A stretch of DNA of 64,000 nucleotides from Lateolabrax maculatus. Lineage: Eukaryota > Chordata > Actinopteri > Acropomatiformes > Lateolabracidae. Of the stretch, positions 1 through 12,525 are shown one piece after another. Numbering within the stretch: the stretch's first letter is position 1; each line of letters starts with the position of its first letter. The stretch spans positions 8,143,001 through 8,207,000 of the forward strand of contig CM062218.1 of NCBI GenBank assembly GCA_031216445.1. Direction: 5' to 3'. The translations under genes and the position numbers were made by a program. The notes below the pieces were generated by a model. That model was not told the DNA's origin. It ran no database searches and saw only the letters and a list, made by a program, of their open reading frames with translations.

Positions 1-29
1 ATTGGCTGCTGCTCCAATCGCTTGCCCAT
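1..29 (-). CDS. rbms3: rbms3 first coding exon (partial, runs off left edge)
   Basis: Read on the minus strand from 29 to 1, the sequence starts with ATG and encodes MGKRLEQQP followed by AT. I recall vertebrate RBMS3 starting MGKRLDQ and continuing MYPQY; the paralogue RBMS1 starts MGKVW, so RBMS3 fits best. An in-frame TAG at 95-93 precedes the ATG and no in-frame ATG lies between, so 29 is the natural start. The Kozak context is only moderate (T at -3, G at +4). RBMS3 is a mostly cytoplasmic protein with two RRM domains that binds single-stranded nucleic acid and A/U-rich RNA; both RRMs would lie outside this window. Only nine codons are visible, so the name rests on a short match plus the promoter-like context. 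Confidence 0.82.
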
Positions 30-673
30 GTAGCTGGAATCCTTAGCACTGAGGCAGGGAATGGTGACACGGGGGCGGGAGCTGCCAAGTAGCTAGCAAT
101 GGGATAGAGGCAGCAGAGGGGGCTGTGCGATTCCTGTCTTTGCTGTCCGCACCTCTGTGTCACTAACCAGTCCTCCAGGGAGAAGGCAGGGATCTGCCGG
201 ACAGCGGCTGGGAAGACGGTCTGCCTCTTCTGGGGAGAGCTCCTGACGAACGGTGCCTCGCCGGTCTGGAGGCTCGGTATCGCGCGGGTGCTCACTCAGC
301 GTCTCACTGACGGATCAATGGAAATATTTCCACAAGTGCCAGAACCGAGAGCAGCGTGTCCGTCAGAGGCTGGTGTCGGATAGTAACGCGTGACACGGGT
401 GAGGAAGAGAGGAATAAGAAGACGTGAAAGAGGTGCAGGTGGCAGTAGCTCTGGCAGTCCTGTGAATGTTGGAAAATGGGAGAGGAATAGGAGGAGGAGA
501 GGAGGAGGAAAGGGATGGCAAGGAAAAACGGGAGAGGACGTATAGGTTCACTTCTCTATTTAAGCTCTAGTCTTTTGCCTGGGCTTTAATCTGCCTCCCT
601 CTCAAGCACACCGTGAATCTGACTCTCTCTCACTGCCCCTCTCTTTCTCTTTGCCTCTCTTACATACACACAC

Positions 674-702
674 TGTCTCTCTCTCTCTCTCTCTCTCTCT
701 CT
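674..702. repeat. (CT)n microsatellite
   Basis: Nearly pure CT dinucleotide repeat on the plus strand (GA in rbms3 sense), in or near the rbms3 leader. Confidence 0.95.
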
Positions 703-1152
703 TCTGTAGTCTGATCCGACGTTGGCTGCGTGCTGTCCTGTTTGACAGAGGGGAGATATCTTCAGCACCGGTTGCCGACAGATGCACTTTGTGCACGGAG
801 CAGAATCACAACACAAGAGTCGAGCAGAGAACCAGAAAGCAATCTCAGTCCGTAGCAGTCGAGACAGCAGGAGGGCAGATAACACAGGGAAATGATCCCA
901 GTTTTCTAAATGATGTGGCACAAGGGTATATTCAAAAAATCCACTGGTTGGTTAGTCAATCCACGGGTTTCCAGCTAGAAGACGAGTGAAAAAAAACGGT
1001 GACTGTGTCCCAGGTGCCCAGTACAGAAGGAGTCCCTTGTCTGCGATCCTCCCTCTTCCTGCTCTTGTAAAATGTGTTCCTTATTTTGTCCTTGGCTCTC
1101 TCACTCCTCTAAGCAGCCTGCCTCTGTTCTCTTTCCCTCTGTCACACAGTTG

Positions 1153-1201
<49 letters not shown>
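1153..1201. repeat. (CT)n microsatellite, about 49 bp
   Basis: CT repeat with one TT interruption near 1181. In rbms3 sense this is a (GA)n tract, which could form GAGA-type or H-DNA structures. A shorter CT tract follows at about 1235-1251. Confidence 0.95.
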
Positions 1202-1539
1202 GCGTGCGCTTTCTCTATCACTCAGTCTCTCAGCTTCTCTCTCTCTCTCTCCTTCTCCTCCACACTGACAGGGCGGTAAAAAGGGGGCTCGTCCGAGGCT
1301 GCGAGCAGAGCAGACCGCCTCCTCCTTCCCCAGCCCAGGCGGTAGGAGGGTCTTGAGCAGCTCTGTGCGAGAGAGGGACCCAGACACAGACCAGCGGGCT
1401 GCAGCGTTTCCACAACCTGGGAGAACGCGGGGAAGAGGAGGAGAGGAGTGGAGATGAGAGGGGGATGGCGTCTGTGCGAGCAGTCGATTCCCCCTACTGG
1501 CTGCACACGGAGCTACCGCCTGGAACACACTCTGTCCTT

Positions 1540-3223
1540 AAACAAACATTTAACAAACTAGGCTGGTTTAATCTCAAAACTGTAAAGTTGGATAAACCAC
1601 TTTTTAGAACCTGTATGTATATTTTGAGGCAATGTCTGCTGTGTTTCTTTTTAGTATGGCCTGCAGACCATGTTATTACCACTGATTATACTTTTCTATC
1701 ACCATTTTGTACCTTCTTTTTATACAAAAGTACTTAATTAATCACATAAATTAGATATGCAAAATATATGTTTTTTATGGGCAAAGTCATTACAGTCATT
1801 AAGGTTCGGTGTAAAACTAGTGAATATGTCTTTCACTAAAACAATAATATAATAATAACAAACACTACATGTAAAGGCAGTGAACATCAATCTCCAAACA
1901 TTGACTGAAGAAGAGAAGGAAAACCAGCTCCTGTGTATCATCAAAAGATGACAATGGATAAAAGAATCTTTTTTGATTGACCATGACCAAAAACATTATA
2001 AAAATGCCTTGTCTGTGAGTGTTTCACTGATCACAAATAACTGCAAAGACATTTGGACTTCTGCAAACAAAATAAAAAACATGCCTGCAAAAAAGACGCT
2101 CGGAAAGTCCAACTCCTTTTCCTTTACACACACGCACATACACACACACACACACACACAGGAACTGACCTAAAGTCCTCCTGAGCATCTCAGTGACACG
2201 AAGGTCACAAGTTGAGGAGCTTCATTTTTCACTCAATTAGCAAATCAACTTGGTTTTCATTTAAATGACCTGACATGAGTCCTGCAGGAAACTGCAGCCA
2301 AAAACTACAACGTGAAATTACTGGACTGAAAACAATTATATTTTGGCAATTTCCACATCTGAAAATAGGCCTGTGACTTTGATGAGTTTAGTTTTGTAAT
2401 GCATCTGTTAAATTTGAGCACATTACAAAGTAACCCACGAGGCTGATGTCTCCTCCTCAAACAATAATAACCTAATTACATATGTCTAGTGCAACACTCT
2501 AGATAAGTGAGTTCAGCTGTAGAAAATACACTTTCTTCACCTCTTGGTTTATTATATTTATAATTATTTTGTTGCATCAACATGTATTGCATTACAAGTA
2601 GTGTAGTGCTGCACTGTTTATTTGATTAATTCATTGATCAATCACAAGGACAGTTTGTTTTCACAATCTAGACACACGACACAGTGCAAATTCCACATAT
2701 TTTTTTGAGAGTTATGTGTCTAAAAGGATCCAGTGGATGTATACAGACCAAATCAATACCAGCAAAACAATCCCTGGGACCAAAACAAAGCGGGGGGGGC
2801 TTTTTACAGACACAGAGAGGAGAATATACTTATCAGAGAGGCCAATTTTTTATCTTTAGCAAAGAGATGAGGCTGTTATCGGTTGTGGATTACCAGATTA
2901 ACAGCCTCTGGATCAACTAAACACAAACTCTCCGCATCTGGGGAAAGGCAGAAAGTAGAGAACAAAGACAGAAAGATGGACAACGGCCAATGGAGAGGAG
3001 TGATAGAAAGAGAGATACATAAAGAAAATAAGGTAAGACACATTGGGAAACAGAGCCTGAAGGAGGCACAGAGGCAGAAAAGATTCACATTTCTTCATAA
3101 CACAGTGTCCACTGGGCAACCATAGATAAGGCTCATCATTTTCTGTTTTCACTTCAAAGTACTGACATTTTTAAAGGAGTAGCACAAAGTTTAAAGTGAA
3201 ATTATTTTGAAACAAAATTTTGA
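1540..3223. other. Non-coding, AT-rich upstream DNA
   Basis: The base composition drops sharply from the CpG-rich rbms3 promoter into AT-rich sequence. I see no gene, exon with splice signals or RNA gene here. It contains a (CA)n tract and, near 2608-2650, a short stretch that may be a worn copy of the same dispersed repeat found at 3224. Confidence 0.6.
2125..2160. repeat. (CA)n microsatellite
   Basis: CA repeat with two imperfect units near its start, then pure to 2160. Confidence 0.93.
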
Positions 3224-3391
3224 GGTAATTATCGATTGCAAGTGCTTCCAGCTTCTGAAATGTGAGAATGTAGTTATTTCCATTGTCATATATGATAGTT
3301 TAGTAAATATATTAATTAATTATAAAAAAATAAAATAATTAATAATCAGCAGATTACCTATAATGAAATTAATCATTAGTTGTACCCTAAA
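3224..3391 (+). repeat. Dispersed teleost repeat fragment (non-coding)
   Basis: The block has the recognisable order ATTATCGATTG, CCAGCTTCT-AAATGTGAG, TATATGATAGTTTAGT, then a TTAAT-rich segment and AATAATCAGCAGATTA..AATGAAATTAATCATTAGTTG. I recall this arrangement from a very common fish repeat that ends in a 'TAGTTGCAGCCCTA'-like motif. The middle of the usual element seems deleted here. The strand is arbitrary, and the family name needs a RepeatMasker run. Confidence 0.55.
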
Positions 3392-6300
3392 TTACGGAAT
3401 ATTTGCTACTACTCATGACTGCAACCTGATCAACATTGAGTTAGTTTATTCAAATTAGTCGAAACAGAATGGAAACACAGGAGAGTACTGTTTCACAGAC
3501 ATTGGTCAGCTATACCATTAATATTCATTGGTCCAACCATTAAGAATTAAGCGCCGGGAATTGAGACTTGACTCTTGAAACTAAAGAACTTGACCTGTGG
3601 CCCGACAGAAAACACTAGAAACTACCTTGAGAACCAGCTGACGTGAACTTTCAGCCTCTACTCACGAGTTGACAAAGGTTAGTTTATAAAGGCAATTTCA
3701 AGTAATGAGACCGGAGGGCAGTAATGCACGCTGTGTGTAAATAAATGTCAGTACTGTGTGTATTTCTATGGAAGAAGACCTTGAAGACTGGATTTGTGTT
3801 TTTTTTTCACCGGTGGTGATGAAAGCGCGCTGGTCTGAATCACCGGGACTGACGTCACAGAGAGGTGATATGCAGCCAGCTATTTCATGGAAAGAGAGAA
3901 AGAGTGAGTGAGTATCTCTCTGTTCTTGTATTATTAATACTGATGCAACATTTACTCATTTACTGTAAAGTCATCTCCATGGTGTGGTGGTTGGGGCATA
4001 CTCTAGGACATGCAGAACATATAGATAAGCCACATTTTCAGTACAAAATATCCAGCTTTAAACATTAGTAAAGAAGCAGATAGGTTTGACGATTTTAATT
4101 TGTTTCAACTTACTTTGTACACTATTGTACACTGGGGCTTGCCACCTAGAACAGCACAGTAAGTCCCATATTATTTCATAGTGCATTCAGTGTTCTTTAT
4201 AGTGAGTAAGAACTGATCAGATTTTCAAGCCGATTTGTCATAATGAAACTAAAACAATGCCTCTCTGCTGTTTCAAATATTGAAACACCTACACTAAGAA
4301 ATATTTGCTAATACTTTGAAGCCTGTCAAACATTTTCATTAACCAAAGCCAGTCTGCTGCTCCTGTTTTCTAAGGTCTTCTTCTGATGCTTCTTGATTCA
4401 CTTTCTAAATTGAGAGCAGGGGTGAGTCATTCGCAAGACTTTAAAATAGAGAAAGCGGAAGACAGCTGAGGGCACATCATGCCCCTGAAGGTGTTAAGTA
4501 GTTACAATGCCCCTCTAAAGAATCGGATGTCTAATAAACGAAAACTTCAGCATGATCACAGCTTGGCCTGTGGTCAGATCCAAAGCCATTCAACAGAGAG
4601 CGTTTCTTATTTAGCCTTTATTTAACCAGATATCCTGAATTCCTAGTTGGCAAGCTAGCACCGCAGTGAAAGCAAGCTTTCTGTGAGATATTTCAATTAT
4701 TCTAACATCCATGGAGATATTAGTGTCCTGAGGAGGCCCTAAAAGAACTGCCTTTTTGGTCATTGACTGCTCTGACAACACCAGTTATTCTGCTAATGTC
4801 TTGAGTCTCTATTAAGAAAGTGAGAAAGAATAAGCGAAGAGAGACGAAGACATAGTTTAAGTGCAACAACATCATAAAAAAGCTAAATGAGAGCTATAAG
4901 TTGTCTTCTAATCACAAAAACACAATGTCCCCATCCAAAATTAATTCCTAGAAAGCCCACAACCACTTTGCCCTACTGCCCGAACACTCCCAAAAGGCGA
5001 TAGCTGGCCTTTTTCAGCACTGCAGAAACCAAGAGGCTTTGTTTCCTGTGGTTTGCTGGACAGTCCTGCAATGGGTGGTTCCCAGAAATGACCAGATGCA
5101 TGGAATTCAAGGGAAGGCTGGCTCAGCTCCAGCGAAGGGGTGTTGGGAGAGGAGGGAAGTGGAGTTAAGGAACAAAATGGCCCGGTATTCCTGGAAAAAC
5201 CCATTTGCTTTTGGCAGTAGTTCTACTGGGAGATACCAGAGCACCAGAATATCATCTTACATGTTTTAGCAAACCTACAGATTTAACATGACCAACCAGC
5301 TTCCCTGGCACATTTTATTCATGATCAAGTGAAAGATGACCATACCAGTCCAACTATGACGTGGCCAACTATGACATGGTTGAAGTGCACATGGTGTTGC
5401 AACACAGACACCAGCATCTACCAAGTATATTAGACTGTGCTTGTAAATATGGATGTAGTTTACAATAAACTGAGAAAAACATGACTGAATGTTTATGATC
5501 ACTCCAATTAGGAACAGACTGATAAAACAGATGTTGCTTGAATACCATTGTTAATCATACCACAGAAGATCACAAAGTACTCAGTACAGATGATGAAGTT
5601 CGTATGAAACTAGTATTGCTATAAAAAGAAAGGTTTTTTTCATTAAAGCAAAATCTAATTTAGCTTAATTTGAAGGCATGCTAAGACAAATTAATTCCAA
5701 ATTCAAAATCAACTGTAAAAAAAAAGAGGAGGATAATTTAATAACTTCACATATCTCAGTGTTTGAGCCTTAAAAGAAAACCACAGATTTTGGCAGTTTT
5801 ACTAAAATTGAAAAGAAAAGCAGCACAAACCACAGTAGGAAAAAGAGGATGGATAACCTCTGAAGTGGTTTTGGGTGTGGAATGAGTTTGAATTAGTCAT
5901 CATACTGTTTTTTGTGGTTCATCCCCATTGTGTGTCAACTTATTTCATTATGTAAATTAACAACATCTGAATTCAACAAGCCAATTCGATTACAACTGAT
6001 CTTCGAATTAACAGACTCAGAATGACAAATTACATTTGCAAAAAAAAACGTAGTCTCTTGAATTTAAATCATACTGTCACTCTCAATCAGCTACATACGC
6101 TGAAAGTAAAGGTATATTGTTCTGTTTGTAAATAGTCGAGCTCAGCCAAATTGCCCTATAATGTAACTAGCATCCAGTCAAGCTTTCTTCCTGTAACCTG
6201 AGGAGCTGACCAGATTTATGGGAATGCAGGAAGTACACACACTGAATGATGTACTTGCTGTACGCTCTTTGTTTTTTTAAACTCTGTGAAGAGATATCTT

Positions 6301-9067
6301 AACATTATGTGTGTAAGTTCACCACATCTCTGACACATGCTATTTCTTAATACATTCTTATCAGTGCACGGATGACAGCCTGAGGTAATTCAACGCATTC
6401 CCCCTCTGAGAGTATAATTTTCCACAGTGCAAAGAGCAGAGTGATATAGTCAAGATATGATTGCAGAGTGCTTCTCTTTATATTTCTTTATATATGATGG
6501 TCTCATCACCTGGTTTTGGCTGTTTATTCAATACTTCATAATACTGTTAAAAAGGCGGGCTTACTCCAGACCACCGGCCCTGCACTGAGACATTTGATAA
6601 ACACCAGGCAGATTTCCAGTGAGTCATTAGCCTCTATCACAACACGAGGAGAGCAATGCAGGCCTAATGGGGAGGAAATATGAGACCAGACATGCATGAG
6701 TAAAAATGACTCACAGTACCCCTTACTACACCCAACGAGGGACAGGCAATAGCCGTAAAAGAGTAAATTGCATACACTCACTAGATCTCTATTCCAAATG
6801 TGAAATGTATATACAAGTCATACCGACCGACTCATTTCCTCATTAACGTAATTCTGAGAAAAGATCAGAGTTGCTGTTGTACAGGGAAAAGAGGCCCACA
6901 GCCAGGGTGGATTTAACATGTGTGTGTATGTGACTGTGGCAGTGTATGTAGCTGCATTTTACCAGTGCTTGGTGTTTGTGCAGCTATATTCAAAGGTGGT
7001 CTACAGCTGTGGCAGTTCTATGTGTGTGCTTGCATGAGCACCTGTGAGTGTAGCGCATGTGTGTCTGTTTTTCTCTGTGTGACAATAGTAAGCAAAGCAA
7101 AAGGTCTCTGAGGAAACTCAGATATCACATTTGGGTCAAGGTTATTCTGACACCAAAGATGAAAACACTCCGGACTTCCTGTGTTGCCTCATACTAATAT
7201 AACATATAAACTTCAAGTGAGAGCCAGCCATGTCTTTCTGTGAACTAGCTAGACTCCCACTGCCAAGGACAGCATAGCTACAACCATGTAGATGAGCAAG
7301 AGATGCTGCCAAGAAAATCTCTGCATAATAAGGAATTAAGTGCTGCACAAGCAGAGAGAGTGTGAGTTTAAACAATAGATAGTTCCCGTGTGGACGTGCT
7401 AAGCCAAAATATTCAAAATCCATAATGTTTAGAATATGACGAAGGCAGCACAGAAAAAGAAAAAATGACTCACATTGCAGATAAATGGTAAGAAACCTAT
7501 CAAAGCTTCATCACAGTACTCAGAGGGTATCATATGCATTGTGTTTTATTCATTGTGTTAATTGCCCTAAATAGATCTAAGTGCAAAGTCCTTCATTCCT
7601 GTCAGTGCTAATGTGTGCTACTTTGTTCTGTCTTTTGAATTTATGCATAGGAAAATAAGATCTGGAAGTGTAAGAGTGACAGTTTTATACAAAAAAAAGC
7701 AGAGCATAAACAATATATAAACAAGAGGATGCTTGTATACTGTACTTTATGGTGTGTGTGTGTGTGTGTGGTAACTGGTTTTCATGGGCAAGCATTTCAG
7801 AGGCGCACAGGTAGAAGGGTAAAATAGTGAAGCAATAGAGAAAGATGCTGAAGGCTCTGCCCACAGCAGATAGAGATTGGAGATTGGGAAAAGAGTTATA
7901 GCTAGCAGGAACAGATCCGTATAGACCTATGAAGCCCAATGCTGCTTGCAATTGAGCAGGATGGGATGGGAGGACAGCAGCAATGTTTTAAAGCACTGCT
8001 AAGCCATACTGGAATGAAGTGAAATGACCACATGTCACACAGAGATGAGAAGTGAGAGGGAGGGGACAGGCGGAGTGAGAAACAGTGCAGAGAGTAAGGA
8101 GAGAGAGAAAACAGAGTGTGTCGTTCTAAGAGGAATATTTCAGGGTGGTAAATGGAGCAGAACTCCATTCCAGCTCCTCTCTTAACCTCCCCCGGTGTCT
8201 CATCCTCTGCATGCAAAGCATGAAGCCCAGGAGACAAAGAAAACAGAGAGAGAGCATTGAAGAGACAAGCTTCTGGACAAAATAATAGTGAATTAATAGA
8301 CAGGACATTTTGCTCATGCATTTGTTTTGAAAACACGCAGAGGTGTAGAATAGCACAAAGCGGGAATTTGCTCTATTCATGTCATTCAGATTTTGGTTTA
8401 AACAGTGAAAAGGTGATGGTCGTTGACCCTGACCACATGTCAGGCATGTAACCCACTGGCAACTGTTTCTGCTGCATTATAGTTCACTCATTCAACTACT
8501 GCAACAGCTTCTTCCTTGTGATAATTAACATTTCAGCAATAATCAATGTCAGATCACATGACTACTTGTATGTAAAATGGGTCACTCGTAGTGATTAACT
8601 CACAGAAAATGATCACCCGACACTTCAGTTTGTCTCTAATGAGCTTTACAACGTATTTCAACTCATTGTTTTGGTTTTCCGGCCCACTATGTTACTGTTT
8701 TAGTTCACTCTCACCGCTCTCATAGTGTCCTTTTTGGCTGCAGTAGGCAGCTCTTTTCAGAGAAAGGGCTCTGTACACTACCTAACCAGCACCAAACAGC
8801 AGACAGACAAAGTCAGCGACTAGCTGGTGAACATAGTGCTTTTGAGCTAGAGAGCCAGATATTTCCCCTAAAGAGTTACAGTAGAAAAAAACAGAGCTAA
8901 AAGGAGAGTAAATTATGGACTTACACTTGTTATGTGGCCAGAAAAAGACTAGAATTCTAATGTTGCTCCACATCTGATGGATGTATAAATAGTCAAGTGT
9001 TTGCTCACAAATTTTACCTTCACCTTATAAGGCAATACTATGTCCATGTTGCATTTACAGCTTGTTT
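3392..9067. other. Non-coding upstream DNA, no gene seen
   Basis: No exon with paired splice sites and a sustained reading frame is visible on either strand. The open frames present are short or overlap simple sequence. A minus-strand stretch at about 4990-5150 has codon-like texture but no clear acceptor, so I do not call it. A (GT)n tract lies at 7752-7770. Confidence 0.55.
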
Positions 9068-9087
9068 CCGGTGCCCCCTAGTGGCCA
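9068..9087 (-). promoter_or_regulatory. Near-consensus CTCF motif
   Basis: On the minus strand this reads TGGCCACTAGGGGGCACCGG, whose core CCACTAGGGGGCAC fits the CTCF consensus CCASYAGRKGGCRS at every position. It sits about 9 kb upstream of the rbms3 start codon and is oriented in the rbms3 direction, so it could anchor a loop or bound the promoter domain. Occupancy is not shown by sequence, and similar words are sometimes carried by repeats. Confidence 0.6.
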
Positions 9088-9689
9088 ACAATGTATTGTA
9101 CATTTGTTATTGCAGGTTTAAGTAAAGCTCTGTAACGTCACCCATTGGTTGCTGAAGTGACGTTTTGGAATTTGGTTTACGATCCTGGGAGTTACTGACC
9201 CTAGAAAAGCCAAATCTGAACATAGGGCAGGAAGCCTGGATAAATTCGATGAATGACAGGTAAGTAGCAGCCGCCACAGATAGGCTGAGGCACCTGTCAA
9301 CTGTCAGTAAATACTAAAACAAGCTTCTCTTTCTGCCCCAATTCTATTCCCATTCTCCGAATTGCTAGATGTGAAGTTAGGTCATGGGAGGCTAATGTTT
9401 TTTAGTTTATTTAACTTTAAATGGTGGAACAGATGCATCATTGAGGACTGTTGCACAATTTATGGGCACAGTAGTGTTTGCTGTATATGTCTTCAAAAGC
9501 TTACCAACTTTAAGCATACTTGGCATTCTTTACATACAGCACAGTGTAGTGCAACTCCGAATGGGTAGCATATCTTTGACATGTAGTACATTCTTTGGAA
9601 CATTATCAAGGTATTTTTATAGTGTAATACTGCCAGATGGCACTGAGGTACTAAAAAGCATATATTAGATGATATTTTATTCACATTTA

Positions 9690-10130
9690 CCCCTTTTCCA
9701 CTAAGGCAAGGACGGTTTCCGAAGCAGTGTTTAATCTCGAACCAGTTCTTCGCATCTCAACGGCAAAACAAAACTTGTTTCGACTCTTACCTTGGTCAAG
9801 AACCAAGAAACGCTTACCTCAGTCAAAAAGTGTTGTGGTAATTACCTTTCTTCTTGAACGTAATCGCCCTCCATAGCAATTGCGACAAGCAGCACAAATG
9901 CGTTGGACCAGTCGTGTTTGGATGCCAATGTAACACTTTTAAAGATACGATAGCATAGCTCCTTTAAGGAATAGGGTAGTGCGTAATGTGTGGTCGTAGC
10001 GAGGGACGTGGCTCTCTATCCCCTGGAAAAGCAAACTGGTTCTTAGAACATTCACACGTTGAACCAACTGCGAACCGGCACTAGCACCAGCCCAGAACCA
10101 AAACTAGGTTTGCACTGGTGGAAAGGGGGC
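9690..10130. mobile_element. MITE-like DNA transposon, hAT-type ends suspected
   Basis: The block starts CCCCTTTTCCACTAAGGCAA and, read inward from the other end, starts CCCCCTTTCCACCAGTGCAA: imperfect terminal inverted repeats of about 20 bases. Just inside are GAACCGG/CCGGTTCG and GAACCAG words in both arms. I recall these ends from abundant non-autonomous elements in fish, usually filed under hAT. It is about 440 bases long with no transposase frame. I could not find a clean 8-bp target duplication, so superfamily and exact borders are uncertain. Confidence 0.65.
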
Positions 10131-12525
10131 AATTATGGTACAACTCCACTGGGTAACATTTAGATATCACTGTGTAAGACTTTCAGGGTGATGTACTTCA
10201 AGATTACCTCCTTGGTGGCGCCTATATAATTAGTAGTACTGAAGTCATCAAAGTGGACCAACTAAATGTAGCAAAGCAACTCTAAAAAACCTTCCACCTT
10301 TCACACAACCAAGACTGACTTCTGAGAGAGAACGCATGGATGGAGAGTGTTATACACAGGTTTTATCTTTCACACAACAAACAATTGCTTACTGTTAGAG
10401 GGAGGGAGGAAACAGAGTGGGAAACAGTTAGAAAAAGAGGGATAGAAAGTAACAATATCAAATAACACTTTGAGAACAGGTAAAGGAACAGCTGACAAAC
10501 TTCACACTTTTCAATACTGTGGCACTTGTCCTATTAAACTACACTATTTTATAGCAGTAACAAAGTGTGTTGTATTTTGACAGAGCCACCAGAAAAGTGA
10601 ACCATCAAGCGCTTTACTCCAACAAGGCTTGCTCAAGCACTGTGTTTCTGCTGCCAAAACAACAAACAATGGAACTTCCAAAAAAACACTGCTGTTAAAT
10701 AAATCAAAAATACCCCCCTGATACAGGGTCATATTGGGTCCCAGTCTATCCAGAAAGTCATGAAAAACAGATTCCAAAGGCAAACAGTTAACATCTATCA
10801 AACCAGTTATTTGTGTGAAAATCCTGTGGATTCTTTAGATTGACAAAGTAATGTTATAATTGGTAGACGGTTATTTTTCCTCTTTAATTTGGGTGGCAGT
10901 AGTTAGCCAAAACCAAATATGAAACGCAAACTCAATGTAATCAGCATTTTACTTTCCTTTCCAAGTAATATTGGTAACGATTCAATACACACTTGTTTTA
11001 TTGTGATGGATTATTACGATAATGGGCTCTGCGTAACAATACTGCATGTTTTTGGTGCTTTCAGAACACAATGGGATCCAATTAGCCTGGCATCGCCACA
11101 CTAACTCGCAAATGCCTGTTAGCCTGGAACCTCTCAGTTCGTTTTCATTTTCCAAGGGCCGTTATCAACGGGTGCAGAAAACCAATCAGAGCAACAAAAC
11201 GTCATCCTTTCGTACATCCTGTTTGAAGTATGGCAAACACATCTTTCTTATCAGGCTTTAAGTGCAGTTGTTTGTTCTTCTTTTATAGAAAACATACCGT
11301 GCAGTTTGTTTAATACTGACGCGATATTGGATTCAACAGAACGTTCCACATCAGCAGCAGCAATCTTGGTTGTTTACGAAAATGCCTCCAGGTAGCTTTT
11401 CTGTCGGTCATCGTATGAAACCCACCCAATATTACATAAATGGCTGTGATTTGCCCAACACACTCCATGTCGGGTGGAAATCTAACTGAATGGGAGGGGA
11501 GCAAATAAAAAATTATTATGGTAACCCCTCTTGAGATTTGGGGATATCATGTGTCAAGTTGGGAAAATCAGAGAGAATCTGACTATGTATATATGTGTGT
11601 GTGTGTGTGTGTCTATATATATTCTTTTTTTTTTTTTACAGCAGACATTTTATAAATCTATAGCAGGAAAATAACAGGTGTCATTAATAGGACAGGATTT
11701 GAAGGTGGCACAGAGTATGACATTGTTGATGTAACTACAGTAAACAGAATACAAGTCGATTGATGCAGGAATAAAGGACCAATGATTGAGGCCAGATTCA
11801 GTGTACCACTGTTATGTACCAACTAGTTTCCCTGTTAACTGCTGAATAGTGACTAATTACTAGTCAAATTACTAATCCAGTGTGTTGTTTAACTGCTTCT
11901 CTCGTTTTTAGCCTATAGCTTGCATACATATACAAGGCTTTGCATAATGAGAATAGCCAGAACAACTTGTGACCATTCTACCCATGCACTTGCAACAGAT
12001 GAATTGACATTTGGACAAAATATTAGAAACAGCTTTCAGTATAATACAGTCCAACAGCAGCACACACTGCATCCTCCAAAAGAATAATAGTGTTGAACCA
12101 ACACCTCTCTCAGTCAGTCTCAACAGAAACAGAATATAAGAAGCTTTATAAAGATATACGTCACTGTTATTTCTGGATTATTTAACTCATAGCCTCTTCA
12201 CTTCAGGGAATGGCCCATGTACATCTGCTTGGAACTTGTTGCATGTTCAAATTTATTTTTGTATAAGAAAGATAATCACATAGGTGGTACCGCCGTTGTC
12301 TCATTTTAAGTCAGAAAAAAACCCGCCTAGTTTCAAAATAAGTGTAATCACAGAGATGAACTTTGAATGTTGTGAATCGATTGCAAATTGATTAATTTGA
12401 TACAGATTGATTGACAGTATTCCTCCAAAAAATAGAATTCAGAGCATAAAGTTTTTCATACTAAGAAAATGTAACGGCCACAACCACTTACAAGAAGAAG
12501 TATTTGTCTTTGATTCTATGTAACT
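10131..12525. other. Non-coding DNA with a possible old repeat
   Basis: No gene seen. The part from about 11100 to 11510 is less AT-rich than its surroundings and has the look of a worn interspersed element, with phrases such as CCAATCAGAGCAAC and TGTGATTTGCCC, but I could not define its ends. A (GT)n tract lies at 11594-11612, followed by a T-run. Confidence 0.45.

Larger units (their letters stand above)
30..1530 (-). promoter_or_regulatory. rbms3: rbms3 5' leader and promoter region
   Basis: This is the GC- and CpG-rich DNA directly upstream of the rbms3 start codon, unlike the AT-rich DNA that begins near 1540. In transcript sense it carries several GA-repeat tracts. No ATG occurs on the transcript strand from 30 to 662, although the opposite strand has several, which is what a long 5' UTR without upstream start codons would look like. 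A TATA-like TTAAATAG lies at 563-556 on the minus strand and could set a start near 530, but CpG-rich promoters often lack TATA, so the true start site is open. I see no convincing splice sites that would show a separate non-coding first exon. Confidence 0.6.

Noticed and set aside
586..1528. Open frames on both strands through the rbms3 leader
   Set aside because: They are low-complexity readings of CT/GA repeats (Ser-Leu or Arg-Glu runs), not proteins.
4941..5204. Minus-strand frame with codon-like texture (SLELSQPSLEFHASGHFW)
   Set aside because: The only acceptor I see gives no clear exon, and no family is recognised; too weak to call.
7902..8336. 144-codon minus-strand open frame
   Set aside because: Composition is like random translation, with no domain, no splice signals and no codon bias.
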